The notes: generated by a model not told the origin, from the sequence alone. A stretch of 64,000 nucleotides of DNA from Anaerolineales bacterium (GCA_016932715.1 JAFGCG010000108.1:20695-84694); one strand, 5' to 3'. Shown: positions 33,856-42,265, counted from the stretch's first letter. Translations and numbers: made by a program.

Positions 33856-34749
33856 ATGAAATTTGCAACCATCTCCACGGGGCGCGCGACGTCCCAGCCG
33901 GCTCTCGTTATGGAGGACCGCGTCTACACTCTGCCGTACCCTGACATGCACGCGGTCATCGCCGCAGGCGCCGAGAAAGCTGCCAAGAGGGCGGCAAAAG
34001 AGGCGCTTTCCCTCGACGAGGTCAAATTCCTTTCGCCGTTGAAACCCACCACCTTGCGCGATGCCTACGCCTTCGAGCAGCACGTTGTCACCGCCAACCG
34101 GAACCGCGGACGGGATGTGCCCGAAGAGTGGTATCAATTCCCAGTGTTCTACTTCACGAATCCGAACTCCATCTTCGGGCACGAAGACGAAGTCCCCTAT
34201 CCGCCATACACCCAGGCGATGGACTATGAACTGGAGATCGCGGCTGTCATCGGCAAAGGCGGCATGGACATCAAACCCGAGGACGCCCCTGCGCACATAT
34301 TTGGCTACACGATATTCAACGACTGGTCCGCGCGCGATGTGCAGCGCAAGGAAATGGCGGTCGGGCTGGGGCCCGCCAAGGGCAAGGACTTCGCCTCGTC
34401 GCTGGGACCGCTCATCGTCACGCATGAAGCGCTCGCCGACAAGCGTAGCAGTCCTGCGGATAAAGCGGCCGGGCGCCCGGGCGTGTATGACCTCGCGATG
34501 ACGGCCAGGATCAACGGCAAGGAATTCTCCCGAGGCAACTTCAAGGATATCCACTGGTCGTTTGGAGAGATCATCGCGCGCGTCTCCGAATGTGTGATGC
34601 TAAACCCCGGAGATGTGATCGGCTCCGGGACGGTTGGCACGGGCTGCCTGCTCGAACTGACGAAGTTCCAGGGACCCTGGCTGGACCATGGCGACGTCGT
34701 CGAGCTTGAAATCGAAAGGATCGGCATATTGAGGAATACGATCGCTTGA
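33856..34749 (+). CDS. Fumarylacetoacetate hydrolase family protein
   Basis: The likely role is the last step of tyrosine catabolism (fumarylacetoacetate to fumarate and acetoacetate), by context between hppD and hmgA. The family fold is evident: MDYELEIAAVIGKGG with the metal-binding Glu residues, GYTIFNDWSARDVQRKEM, and late NPGDVIGSGTVGTGCLLE. Metal-binding Asp/Glu residues are retained. Near residues 194-204 lies KRSSPADKAAGRPG, encoded by an in-frame copy of a dispersed 21-bp repeat; related proteins pass directly to the DLAMTARING strand. Whether it is a true fumarylacetoacetase or a related acylpyruvase cannot be settled. ATG 33856 lacks an RBS. Confidence 0.88.
   Translation: MKFATISTGRATSQPALVMEDRVYTLPYPDMHAVIAAGAEKAAKRAAKEALSLDEVKFLSPLKPTTLRDAYAFEQHVVTANRNRGRDVPEEWYQFPVFYFTNPNSIFGHEDEVPYPPYTQAMDYELEIAAVIGKGGMDIKPEDAPAHIFGYTIFNDWSARDVQRKEMAVGLGPAKGKDFASSLGPLIVTHEALADKRSSPADKAAGRPGVYDLAMTARINGKEFSRGNFKDIHWSFGEIIARVSECVMLNPGDVIGSGTVGTGCLLELTKFQGPWLDHGDVVELEIERIGILRNTIA
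34438..34466. repeat. GACAAGCGTAGCAGTCCTGC repeat inside FAH-family gene
   Basis: GACAAGCGTAGCAGTC...GGATAAA recurs at 62318-62346. It also matches the reverse complement of the 21-bp tandem repeat upstream of argS (GGATAAGCGAAGCAATCCTG). It lies in frame, encoding DKRSSPADK. Confidence 0.7.
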
Positions 34750-34795
34750 TCAATGTCTTGAAAGATATTCGAGGGCAAACATTTCGAGAAAAGAG

Positions 34796-35707
34796 ATGAA
34801 CATGAAAAAGCAAACATTGTACGTGATCTCTGGGGTGGCAATCGTCACGCTGGCTTGCACGTTTGGAGGCTGGGCTGGGATGGGAACGCCAACCACGCCA
34901 ACACAAGTACCGGTAGATCCGGTTGGAACCGTCGTGGCGGCAACCATGCAGGCGCTCCTGACTGCCGCGCCCACTCAAACTGTCCCCGCACAGGCTCCCT
35001 CGCAAATCAGCGGCACACCTGTTCGCTGTGAGAATGTTTCGTTTGTCCTTCCAAGCGGAGTGGCGAGCGGCGCAAACCCGGAAGCTGTGCCCGCCGTCAG
35101 TGAGGAGAGCGGAGGTCCGTGGGAGGTCGCACCTGCGCATGTGAAATGCACATTAACCGGCTATCAATTGCAGGCAAAATTCCATGAGCCAGGAATATTT
35201 GTCTACCCGGCGGATGAGTATGCACAAGCCCATCCGAGTGCAGCAGAACAGATCAATCGCATCCAAAAGATTCTCACAGGCTTTACGCCGATGAAAGAGA
35301 CCCTGCCGAACGTGCCTTTCTTCAACGCCGGATCCCTCATTGCAGCCAATATCAAACTTATCTCATTCCAAAGCGGCAATGGAGTTCGCGCCCTGACCCA
35401 ATACGCCCAATACTCCGCGCCGATCAATAACCGGGAACTGTTCTATCACTTCCAGGGACTGACGAGCGACAACAAGTATTATGTGATTGCGATCCTGCCC
35501 ATTACCGCGCCTATGCTCCCGGAAGACGAAAAGCCGGAAGCAGCCGTTCCCCCGGATGGCGTTCCGCTCCCGACCGATATCGGACCCAATGAGGTCTACT
35601 ATTTCTCTGTCACCGAAAAGCTGAATGCGTTGGCTCCCGATTCGTACACACCTTCGTTAGACGCACTGGATCTGCTGATTCAATCCATTCTTGTGACAAA
35701 CTCTTAA
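34796..35707 (+). CDS. Hypothetical lipoprotein within the tyrosine cluster
   Basis: Three adjacent Met codons (34796-34804); MKKQTLYV from 34802 has better spacing from AAAAGAG. Signal peptide with lipobox TLAC, a Thr/Pro/Ala linker, and a C-terminal domain of about 220 residues containing CENVSFVLPSGVASGAN and FFNAGSLIAANIKLISF. One Cys pair (VRCENVS, VKCTLTG) could bond. No family recognised. It sits between the FAH-family gene and hmgA with a 9-bp gap to hmgA, so it probably shares their transcript, but nothing ties it to aromatic metabolism. Confidence 0.72.
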   Translation: MNMKKQTLYVISGVAIVTLACTFGGWAGMGTPTTPTQVPVDPVGTVVAATMQALLTAAPTQTVPAQAPSQISGTPVRCENVSFVLPSGVASGANPEAVPAVSEESGGPWEVAPAHVKCTLTGYQLQAKFHEPGIFVYPADEYAQAHPSAAEQINRIQKILTGFTPMKETLPNVPFFNAGSLIAANIKLISFQSGNGVRALTQYAQYSAPINNRELFYHFQGLTSDNKYYVIAILPITAPMLPEDEKPEAAVPPDGVPLPTDIGPNEVYYFSVTEKLNALAPDSYTPSLDALDLLIQSILVTNS

Positions 35708-35716
35708 GGAGGCAGC

Positions 35717-36880
35717 ATGCCCTTTTACCATAAGCTTGGGCAAATCCCCCATAAACGTCATACCCAGTTCCGCAGACCCGATGGAGGACTGTATCGTGAA
35801 GAGTTGATGGGATTGGAAGGATTCTCCTCCCTGCAATCGACTCTCTACCACAACTTCATTCCGCCGCGCGTCAAGCAGGTGGAGGACCTCGGCGCGCGCC
35901 TGCCCGAAACCGTGGACTTCGGTCCGATCCGTCACCGCGCCTTCAAGACCGCCGACGCGCCGCTGGGAACGGATCCCGTTTCGGCGCGCATCCCGCTCCT
36001 CGCCAACCGCGACGTGATCCTGGGCGTTGCGCGCGCCTCGCAAAGCATGGACTATTTCTACCGCAACGCGCAAGCCTACGAGACCTGGTGGGTCCATGAA
36101 GGCAGCGGCACACTCAAATCGCAGTTCGGCAGCCTGAAGTTCCGCAAAGGCGACTACATCGTGATCCCCTTTGGCACAACCTGGCAGATGCACCTGGATG
36201 GGGAAGCACGCTTCTTTACCATCGAAAACCCGTCGCAGATCGAGCCGCCCAAACGTTACCGAAACGAGTTCGGTCAAATGCTCGAACACGCGCCGTACTC
36301 CGAGCGCGACATTCGCCTGCCCGCAGAGCTCGAGACGCACACCGAGCGCGGCGAATTCGAAGTGCGGATCAAGGTCCGCGACCGGCTGAGCAGGCACATC
36401 CTGGATTACCATCCTTTCGACGTGGTCGGCTGGGATGGGTACCTGTACCCGTGGATCTTCAACATCGAGGACTTCGAGCCGATCACCGGGAGGGTCCACC
36501 AGCCGCCGCCTGTGCATCAGACCTTCCAGGCGCATAACTTTGTGGTCTGCTCGTTCGTCCCCCGACTCTTTGACTATCATCCTGAAAGCATCCCCGCGCC
36601 GTACAACCACTCCAACGTCAATTCGGATGAGATCATCTACTATGCGGAAGGTGATTTCATGTCGCGCAAGGGGATCGACCGCTGCGATATCAGCATGCAT
36701 CCCTACGGCCTGCCGCACGGTCCGCAACCCGGCATGACCGAGGCTTCGATCGGCAGGAAAGAGACGAAGGAACTGGCAGTGATGGTGGATACTTTCTATC
36801 CACTAAACCTGACCAGCCAGGCGCTCGAATATGAAAAGCCGGAGTACATGTCCTCCTGGCTGGAAGGAACGGGAGAGTAG
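35717..36880 (+). CDS. hmgA: Homogentisate 1,2-dioxygenase
   Basis: Opens the homogentisate ring to maleylacetoacetate with Fe(II) and O2. The protein begins with GQIPHKRHTQFRRPDGGLY, typical of the bacterial branch. It has a cupin core with ETWWVHEGSGTLKSQFGSLKF-like strands and the iron-site region YNHSNVNSDEIIYYAEGDF, with the third His in LHPYGLPHGP-type sequence (MHPYGLPHGPQPGMTEAS). 387 residues. RBS GGAGGC before ATG 35717. Completes the ring-cleavage part of the pathway with hppD. A maleylacetoacetate isomerase is not found in the window. Confidence 0.94.
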   Translation: MPFYHKLGQIPHKRHTQFRRPDGGLYREELMGLEGFSSLQSTLYHNFIPPRVKQVEDLGARLPETVDFGPIRHRAFKTADAPLGTDPVSARIPLLANRDVILGVARASQSMDYFYRNAQAYETWWVHEGSGTLKSQFGSLKFRKGDYIVIPFGTTWQMHLDGEARFFTIENPSQIEPPKRYRNEFGQMLEHAPYSERDIRLPAELETHTERGEFEVRIKVRDRLSRHILDYHPFDVVGWDGYLYPWIFNIEDFEPITGRVHQPPPVHQTFQAHNFVVCSFVPRLFDYHPESIPAPYNHSNVNSDEIIYYAEGDFMSRKGIDRCDISMHPYGLPHGPQPGMTEASIGRKETKELAVMVDTFYPLNLTSQALEYEKPEYMSSWLEGTGE

Positions 36881-36895
36881 AAACAGGAAGAAATG

Positions 36896-36921
36896 AACAG
36901 CGAGCGAAATTGCTCGCTGTT
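36896..36921. repeat. Hairpin between hmgA and serine hydrolase gene
   Basis: AACAGCGAGC and GCTCGCTGTT form a 10-bp stem. Without a T-run it is not a clear terminator; it may attenuate readthrough or stabilise a message end. Confidence 0.5.
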
Positions 36922-36935
36922 TCGCGGAGCTACCC

Positions 36936-38306
36936 ATGAATCTTTCAACGTCGCACATCACCGATCCAGCGTTCAAAAAGATCGCCCAAAAGATCATTTC
37001 GGAAATGAAACGTCTGCAAGTGCCCGGTGTCGCCATTGGAATCTGGCACAAAGGGAAGGAGTTTGCAGAAGGCTTTGGCATCACCAGTGTGGAGCATCCG
37101 CTGCCTGTCACACCCGAGACCCTCTTTCAAACGGGATCGATCAGCAAAACATTTACAGGCACCCTGCTCATGCAGCTGGTCGAGCGCGGCAGGGTAGACC
37201 TCGATGCGCCTGTGCGCAAATACATCAGGGATTTCAAGCTGCGCGATCGGGAAGTTGCCCGTAAAGTGACGGTGCGCCAGCTTCTCACCCATATGGGCGG
37301 CTGGGTTGGAGATTACTTCAACGACTTCGGTAACGGCGACGATGCCCTGGACAAAATGGTGAAGGATATTGCAAAACTTCCTCAAATCCAGCCGCTGGGG
37401 ACGATCTGGTCCTACAACAACACAGGATTCAATGTCGCCTCCCGCATCATTGAGATCGTCACAAAGAAACCTTACGAGCAAGCCGCACAGGAGATGCTGT
37501 TCGATCCGCTTGGTTTGAAAATGTCCTTCTTTTACCCAAGCGACATCCTGTTCACGCATCGCTTCGTCGTCGGACACCAGAAGGTGAAGGGCGAGGTCCG
37601 GGTGGCGCGGCCGTGGGCAATCGGCAGGGCAGGCAACGGCGTGGGAGGAGTCGTGAGCACCGTCCGCGACCTGCTCAAGTACGCGCGCTTCCACATGAGC
37701 AGCGGGAAGAAAAACGTGATCACCGGCAAGAGTCTCCGGGCAATGCGCGTCCCACAGGCGGATGCAGGTCCGCGCGGCTGGATGGGGATCACATGGTTCA
37801 TCCGCAAGGTCGGTGACCTCACGGTGTATGCACATGGCGGCGCGACCAACGGGCAACAGGCATACCTGGCGTTCATTCCCGAAAAGGATTTTGCGCTCGC
37901 CATCCTGACCAACAGCGATGATGGCGGGACAATCAACAAGGTCATATTCAATTACGCGCTTGAACTCTATTTCAACGCCAAATCAACATTGCCCACACCG
38001 ATCAAGGTTCCAGCCGGGCAACTCAAAGAATATGTCAGCAGGTATCAGATTGGAACAGAATGTCTTGATCTCCAGGCGAAAGGCGAGCACCTCGTTTATC
38101 ATCATATTCCGCTGGGAGGCTTTCCCAGGCCGGATACACCACCGGGACCCGCCTTGCCGCCGATGCGTTTTTCCTTCTACCAGAAAGACAGGGTCATTGG
38201 CTTGGATGAACCGTACAAGGGCGAGCTGGCGGATTTTATCCGCGATGAAAAAGGGAAGTTACGATTTTTCCGCATCGGCGGGCGGGCACACAGGAAAATC
38301 AAATAG
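36936..38306 (+). CDS. Class C beta-lactamase-family serine hydrolase
   Basis: 456 residues. The active-site set of the penicillin-binding/class C fold is complete: TGSISKTFTG (SxxK, near residue 68), SYNNTGFNV (YxN, near 166) and YAHGGATNG (HxG in place of KTG, near 303). The C-terminal 120 residues form the lipocalin-like extra domain often attached to esterase-type members. No signal peptide, so it is probably cytoplasmic. Likely esterase or D-aminopeptidase-like rather than an antibiotic-degrading lactamase. RBS GCGGAGC. Confidence 0.88.
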   Translation: MNLSTSHITDPAFKKIAQKIISEMKRLQVPGVAIGIWHKGKEFAEGFGITSVEHPLPVTPETLFQTGSISKTFTGTLLMQLVERGRVDLDAPVRKYIRDFKLRDREVARKVTVRQLLTHMGGWVGDYFNDFGNGDDALDKMVKDIAKLPQIQPLGTIWSYNNTGFNVASRIIEIVTKKPYEQAAQEMLFDPLGLKMSFFYPSDILFTHRFVVGHQKVKGEVRVARPWAIGRAGNGVGGVVSTVRDLLKYARFHMSSGKKNVITGKSLRAMRVPQADAGPRGWMGITWFIRKVGDLTVYAHGGATNGQQAYLAFIPEKDFALAILTNSDDGGTINKVIFNYALELYFNAKSTLPTPIKVPAGQLKEYVSRYQIGTECLDLQAKGEHLVYHHIPLGGFPRPDTPPGPALPPMRFSFYQKDRVIGLDEPYKGELADFIRDEKGKLRFFRIGGRAHRKIK

Positions 38307-38309
38307 TCC

Positions 38310-38315
38310 TATAAT
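38310..38315 (+). promoter_or_regulatory. -10 box immediately before SH3 lipoprotein gene (leaderless)
   Basis: TATAAT followed by CAGAAC and ATG 38322, a six-base gap, just after the stop of the serine hydrolase. Confidence 0.6.
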
Positions 38316-38321
38316 CAGAAC

Positions 38322-39107
38322 ATGAACTATCGCTTAAGGGTCAGTTTACCCACCCTGGTTTTGCTTGCAGCAATGTTTGCCTGCAACCTGCCCGTTGAAC
38401 AAGTCCCCCCACCCGGCGAAGTGCAGACCGCAGCCGCCTTGACCGTGCAGGCATTGATGGTCACTCAGCCCAGCGCGGAAGCAGGCTTGCCCTCTCCCAC
38501 TCCCTCTCCCACTCCTGACACACCCTCCCCGATCAACTCGCCAAGCCAAACGACCACGGTCACCCCCACGTATTCCGTGCCAATGCTGACCGTGAAGGAA
38601 TCAACCAATTGTCGCACGGGTCCCGGCGAGGCTTACGAGATCGTCTTCACCTATCTATCTGGAAAGAAACTGGAAATTGTCGGTCACTCTGACCGCGGGA
38701 ATTTCTGGCTGGTCAAATCCAATGAAAGCCCGACGGGCACCTGCTGGCTATGGGGAGAATACGTGGATGTAACAGGCAGTTATTGGGCCGTCTCAAGTGT
38801 CACACCGCCGCCAACGACTACCAGCGCGCCGCCGATCGCCCCCTCGATCCAGAAATGGGATTACTTCTGCAGCGGCGGGACATTGACTTTCACAGTGAAC
38901 TGGAAAGACCTGGCAACAGGCGAGACAGGCTACCGGGTCTTCCGGAACGGCGAACAGGTCGCGGAATTACCGGCGAACTCAACGACGTACACAGATACAT
39001 ATAATTTGTCTGGAGATTTTGATCAGAATGTGGAGTACTATCTGCAAGTCTATGGTCCCGCCGGCTCCGCGAACAGCTCTGTGATAAGAATGAGGTGCGG
39101 CGAATGA
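38322..39107 (+). CDS. SH3-domain lipoprotein, tandem copy 1
   Basis: Signal peptide with lipobox MFAC, Ala/Thr/Pro stalk (PSPTPSPTPDTPSP), a bacterial SH3 domain (LTVKESTNCRTGPGEAYEIV to GTCWLWGEYVDVTG) at about 85-150, then a C-terminal fibronectin-III-like domain (LTFTVNWKDLATGETGYRVF). Bacterial SH3 domains often bind cell-wall peptides. No Shine-Dalgarno; the start lies six bases after a TATAAT. The stop overlaps the start of the homologous next gene (ATGA), and the two arose by duplication. Confidence 0.85.
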   Translation: MNYRLRVSLPTLVLLAAMFACNLPVEQVPPPGEVQTAAALTVQALMVTQPSAEAGLPSPTPSPTPDTPSPINSPSQTTTVTPTYSVPMLTVKESTNCRTGPGEAYEIVFTYLSGKKLEIVGHSDRGNFWLVKSNESPTGTCWLWGEYVDVTGSYWAVSSVTPPPTTTSAPPIAPSIQKWDYFCSGGTLTFTVNWKDLATGETGYRVFRNGEQVAELPANSTTYTDTYNLSGDFDQNVEYYLQVYGPAGSANSSVIRMRCGE

Positions 39108-39736
39108 GACACATTACATTCCTGCTATGTAGCCTGCTAGCGATAACCCTGCCTGCCTGTCAACGCGCCATAGCCACTCCCACCCCCGCCGATTCCGCGC
39201 CGGTGCTGACCGCGCCGACGCTGACCGTGCAGGAGGCAACCAATTGCCGCGCGGGACCCGGGACGGATTACGACATCATTGTCACATACCCGGCTGGAAC
39301 GAAGCTGGAAATTGCCGGCCGCTACGACCCCGGGAATTTCTGGCTCGTCAAGTCCGCTGAAAGCCCAACAGGTACCTGCTGGATGTGGGGAGAATACGTG
39401 GAAGTGACAGGCAGCTATTCGGGCCTCCCCAGTGTCACGCCGCCGCCCACGTCGACCACGGGTCCGTCATCATCCGGGACACTGTTTGTGGAAAAGTGGG
39501 AATTCTCATGCAGCGGCGGAACGCTGACTTTCACGATGAACTGGAATGACCAGGCATCAGATGAGACAGGCTATCGCATCTTCCGGAACGGCGAACAACT
39601 CATCGAATTGCCAGCTAACTCCACCACGTATACGGATTCACTTAATGTGTCTGCAGGGGAAATTACGGAGTATTACCTGCAAATCTTCGGTCCCAGCGGC
39701 ACGATCGACAGTTCGGTGATGAGAGCGCAGTGCTAA
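39104..39736 (+). CDS. SH3-domain lipoprotein, tandem copy 2
   Basis: ATG 39104 overlaps the upstream TGA by 4 bp, so the two are translationally coupled. 210 residues with lipobox PAC, a shorter stalk, an SH3 domain (LTVQEATNCRAGPGTDYDII to GTCWMWGEYVEVTG) and the same FN3-like tail (FTMNWNDQASDETGYRIFR). The domains are highly similar to copy 1, while the stalk has lost the long TPSP run. A strong bidirectional terminator follows at 39751. Confidence 0.86.
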   Translation: MRHITFLLCSLLAITLPACQRAIATPTPADSAPVLTAPTLTVQEATNCRAGPGTDYDIIVTYPAGTKLEIAGRYDPGNFWLVKSAESPTGTCWMWGEYVEVTGSYSGLPSVTPPPTSTTGPSSSGTLFVEKWEFSCSGGTLTFTMNWNDQASDETGYRIFRNGEQLIELPANSTTYTDSLNVSAGEITEYYLQIFGPSGTIDSSVMRAQC

Positions 39737-39750
39737 GGACGAGTACAGCA

Positions 39751-39779
39751 AAAGGTCCCGGAGTTTTCCGGGACCTTTT
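39751..39779. terminator. Bidirectional intrinsic terminator
   Basis: AAAGGTCCCGG and CCGGGACCTTT form an 11-bp stem with T-runs on both strands. It serves the SH3 lipoprotein pair (+) and, from the other side, typA (-). Confidence 0.85.
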
Positions 39780-39837
39780 GATTTCTTATCTCCTTTTGAC
39801 GGCTGGTGCAGTATCGCCCAACATCTTCCCCAACTGC

Positions 39838-39896
39838 CAAACTATAAAACTACCAAGCTATCGAACTATCAAACTATCGAACCATCAAACTACCCC
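39838..39896. repeat. AAACTATC/AAACTACC word repeat
   Basis: About seven degenerate copies of an 8-nt word (CAAACTATCG, AAACTACC and relatives) between the terminator and the typA 3' end. Related tracts occur at 52576-52608, 53318-53350 and 53880-53920. Confidence 0.7.
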
Positions 39897-41749
39897 TCTT
39901 CCATCTGTTCCTTGATCTTCTTCGTCTGTTTGCCGCGCCCTTCCGTATCGAGAATGCGCTTGCGGATGCGATACGACTCGGGCGTGACCTCGAGCAGCTC
40001 GTCATCAGCCAGGTATTCGACCGCTTCGTCGAGAGACATCTGTCGGGGCGGTGTGAGGCGGATCTCCATGTCGCCGCGCGCGGCGCGCACATTGGTCAGG
40101 TGCTTCTTCTTGCAGACGTTCACTGCAATGTCGCCCCCGCGGGCATTCTCACCGACCACCATGCCCTCATAGACAGACACACCGGGACCGTAAAACAACA
40201 TGCCGCGTTCTTCAGCGGACTTCAAGGCGTACGCTGTGGTCTCACCCGCTTCCCAGGCGACCAACGAGCCGGTCGTGCGCGTGGACATCGATCCCGCCAT
40301 TTCATCGTACCCGTGGAAGATCGTGTGCATGACCCCCGCGCCGCGCGTGGAAGTCAGGAACTGGTAGCGGAATCCCAGCAAGCCGCGCGTCGGAGCGATA
40401 TAGACCATGCGTGTCATCCCCTGACCCGCGTCTTGCATCTCCATCATTTTGCCGCGTCTCGCCCCGAGCATTTCCACCACCACACCGACCGTTTCATTGC
40501 TGGTCTCGATATGGACTTCTTCGTACGGCTCCAGCAGCTCGCCATCGTCGGCCCTGTGGAAGATCACTTCAGGACGCGAGACCTGGAACTCATAGCCTTC
40601 GCGCCGCATCGTCTCGATCAGGATGCCCAGATGCAGCTCGCCGCGCCCGGAGACGAGGAAATTCTCAGCCGATTCCGTTTCCTCCACACGCAAGGAGACG
40701 TTCGTACGCAATTCTTCGAAGAGGCGCTCACGCAGGTTGCGCGACGTTCCCCATCTCCCCTCTTTGCCTGCAAACGGAGAGGTATTCACGCCAAACGTCA
40801 TACGGACCGTCGGCTCTTCCACTTTGATGGTTGGCAGCGCGATCGGCTCGTTCGGATCAGCAAGGGTTTCGCCGATGGCAATGCCTTCCAGGCCAGCCAG
40901 CGAAACAATGTCACCGGCACTGGCTTCATCCACCTCGATTTTGTTCAAGCCCTGGAAGGTATAAAGATATTTGGCTGACTCCGGCAGGTTGCGTCCGTCT
41001 GTGGTCATGCGCGCCAGCCGCTGACCGGCTTTGATCTTCCCCGCAAAGACACGTCCGATCGCGGTCACGCCGCGGTAATCGTCATAACCAAGCATGGTCA
41101 CGAGCAGCTGCAGAGGCGCCTCGGGGTCCACTTTCGGCGCAGGGATATGGTTCAGGATGACGTCGAACAGAGGCTGCAGATCCGGTCCCAGCTCCGGGGA
41201 GAGACCGGCTTTCCCGGCCGTCGCCTGGGCATAGACAATTGGGAAGTCTGCCTGTTCTTCCGAGGCACCCAGCTCGATGAACAGGTCGAAGGTCTCGTTG
41301 AGGACGCGCGCGGGCTCGGCGTCCTTGCGGTCGATCTTGTTGATCACGACCACAGCCTTGTGGCCCATTTGCAGCGCCTTCTTCAACACAAAACGGGTCT
41401 GCGGCATGGGTCCCTCGGCGGCATCCACCAGGAGCAAGACGCCATCCACCATGTTCATGACGCGTTCGACCTCCCCGCCGAAATCGGCATGACCCGGCGT
41501 ATCGACGATGTTGATCTTGACCGGCTTGTTCGTTTTAGGGTCGACAAGGGTAATCGCAGTATTCTTGGCAAGGATCGTGATCCCGCGTTCGCGCTCGAGG
41601 TCGTTGGAATCCATCACGCGCTCCGCGACCTGCTGGTTCTCGCGGAAGGTATGCGACTGGCGCAGGAGACCATCCACGAGGGTGGTCTTGCCGTGGTCGA
41701 CGTGCGCGATGATAGCGATATTTCGTAAGTCCGTTCGTTCAGTTAGCAT
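39890..41749 (-). CDS. typA: GTP-binding translational regulator TypA/BipA
   Basis: Ribosome-associated GTPase of the EF-G superfamily, involved in stress adaptation and 50S assembly. G1 AHVDHGKTT (residues 14-22), G3 [14 protein letters not shown]4 [11 protein letters not shown]. Elongation-factor domains II, III and V follow, plus the TypA-specific C-terminal region ([16 protein letters not shown] and [13 protein letters not shown]). 619 residues, normal length. The 5' region (41750-41960) holds a terminator-like hairpin and a divergent promoter shared with the ABC-F leader. Confidence 0.96.
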   Translation of the reverse strand: MLTERTDLRNIAIIAHVDHGKTTLVDGLLRQSHTFRENQQVAERVMDSNDLERERGITILAKNTAITLVDPKTNKPVKINIVDTPGHADFGGEVERVMNMVDGVLLLVDAAEGPMPQTRFVLKKALQMGHKAVVVINKIDRKDAEPARVLNETFDLFIELGASEEQADFPIVYAQATAGKAGLSPELGPDLQPLFDVILNHIPAPKVDPEAPLQLLVTMLGYDDYRGVTAIGRVFAGKIKAGQRLARMTTDGRNLPESAKYLYTFQGLNKIEVDEASAGDIVSLAGLEGIAIGETLADPNEPIALPTIKVEEPTVRMTFGVNTSPFAGKEGRWGTSRNLRERLFEELRTNVSLRVEETESAENFLVSGRGELHLGILIETMRREGYEFQVSRPEVIFHRADDGELLEPYEEVHIETSNETVGVVVEMLGARRGKMMEMQDAGQGMTRMVYIAPTRGLLGFRYQFLTSTRGAGVMHTIFHGYDEMAGSMSTRTTGSLVAWEAGETTAYALKSAEERGMLFYGPGVSVYEGMVVGENARGGDIAVNVCKKKHLTNVRAARGDMEIRLTPPRQMSLDEAVEYLADDELLEVTPESYRIRKRILDTEGRGKQTKKIKEQMEEG

Positions 41750-41849
41750 TTAGCTCTCAGCTTTCAGCGATTAGCTGTTTATAGTTAGACGATGGACGAT
41801 AGACAATTGACCATGGTCTATGGTCAGTGGTCCATGGTCCGATACACAC

Positions 41850-41881
41850 AAAAACCCCCGACGGGGAGGCCGAGGGTTTTT
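41850..41881. terminator. Terminator-like hairpin upstream of typA
   Basis: AAAAACCC and GGGTTTTT flank a GC-rich core (CCGACGGGGAGGCCGA), with T-runs on either strand. Read on the minus strand it lies 100 bp before typA and just downstream of a TGGTAAAAT -10-like sequence (41906-41914), so it could attenuate a typA transcript. No leader ORF is seen in that short interval. Confidence 0.5.
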
Positions 41882-41926
41882 CTTGCGGTCGGCGTGCGGG
41901 CTGTATTTTACCAGAATGCATTGACT

Positions 41927-41954
41927 TTGAGCAGGGATATTCCTGTGTTATAAT
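41927..41954 (+). promoter_or_regulatory. Promoter of the ABC-F leader
   Basis: TTGAGC (41927-41932), 16-bp spacer, and extended -10 TGTTATAAT (TATAAT at 41949-41954), followed by CCCGCCGCT and ATG 41964. The start codon lies 9 nt after the -10, so the transcript is leaderless. Confidence 0.7.
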
Positions 41955-41963
41955 CCCGCCGCT

Positions 41964-42062
41964 ATGAGATACGAACGAACTGACGAAATCTTCCTGTGCA
42001 TCGGTGTGCGCGGATTTGACGGCGAAGGGGTCCCTCGAATCGCGCCTGTCGCCAGAAGATAA
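41964..42062 (+). CDS. Leader peptide upstream of ABC-F gene (candidate attenuator)
   Basis: A 32-residue ORF (MRYERTDEIFLCIGVRG... ending ..VARR) with a clear promoter directly before it and an intrinsic terminator 23 nt after its stop. The ABC-F gene follows 185 bp later. This layout matches ribosome-mediated attenuators described for antibiotic-resistance ABC-F genes, where a drug-stalled ribosome on the leader prevents terminator formation. GCGCC in late leader codons (42042-42046) is complementary to GGCGC of the terminator arm (42090-42094). The same architecture precedes alaS. Function is inferred; conservation would decide. Confidence 0.55.
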   Translation: MRYERTDEIFLCIGVRGFDGEGVPRIAPVARR

Positions 42063-42085
42063 GCAATTGTCTTCGTGTTTTTATG

Positions 42086-42111
42086 CCGTGGCGCTCGCGC
42101 CACGGTTTTTT
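42086..42111 (+). terminator. Intrinsic terminator/attenuator ahead of ABC-F gene
   Basis: CCGTGGCG and CGCCACGG form an 8-bp GC-rich stem with CTCG loop, followed by TTTTTT (42106-42111). Confidence 0.88.
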
Positions 42112-42129
42112 GTTTAAACCCCACACGTT

Positions 42130-42265
42130 GGTTGAGTAGCCGCGCAGCGGCGTATCGAAACCAACAGGTAAGCAAAGCAATCTGTGTTATTGCTGGTTTC
42201 GATACGGGCTGGACGCTTCGTCTTCGCCTACGGCTCCGCTCAGCGCGAACCAGCCCTACTCAACC
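42130..42265. repeat. Long inverted-repeat element in the ABC-F leader
   Basis: GGTTGAGTAG ... CTACTCAACC outer ends and GTATCGAAACC / GGTTTCGATAC inner pair, with an inner CTTCGTCTTCGCC...CCGCTCAGCGCGAA segment of the CGCTGAGCGGAG family. It occupies most of the gap between the attenuator and the gene. Confidence 0.75.

Noticed and set aside
36600..36680. Loss of an iron ligand in hmgA (Asp in place of Glu after NHSNVNS)
   Set aside because: The DE pair offers a Glu one position later, and this form (NSDEIIYY) is typical of one bacterial branch.
35657..36727. 356-codon minus-strand ORF opposite hmgA
   Set aside because: Shadow of a GC-rich gene; hmgA motifs on the plus strand are unambiguous.
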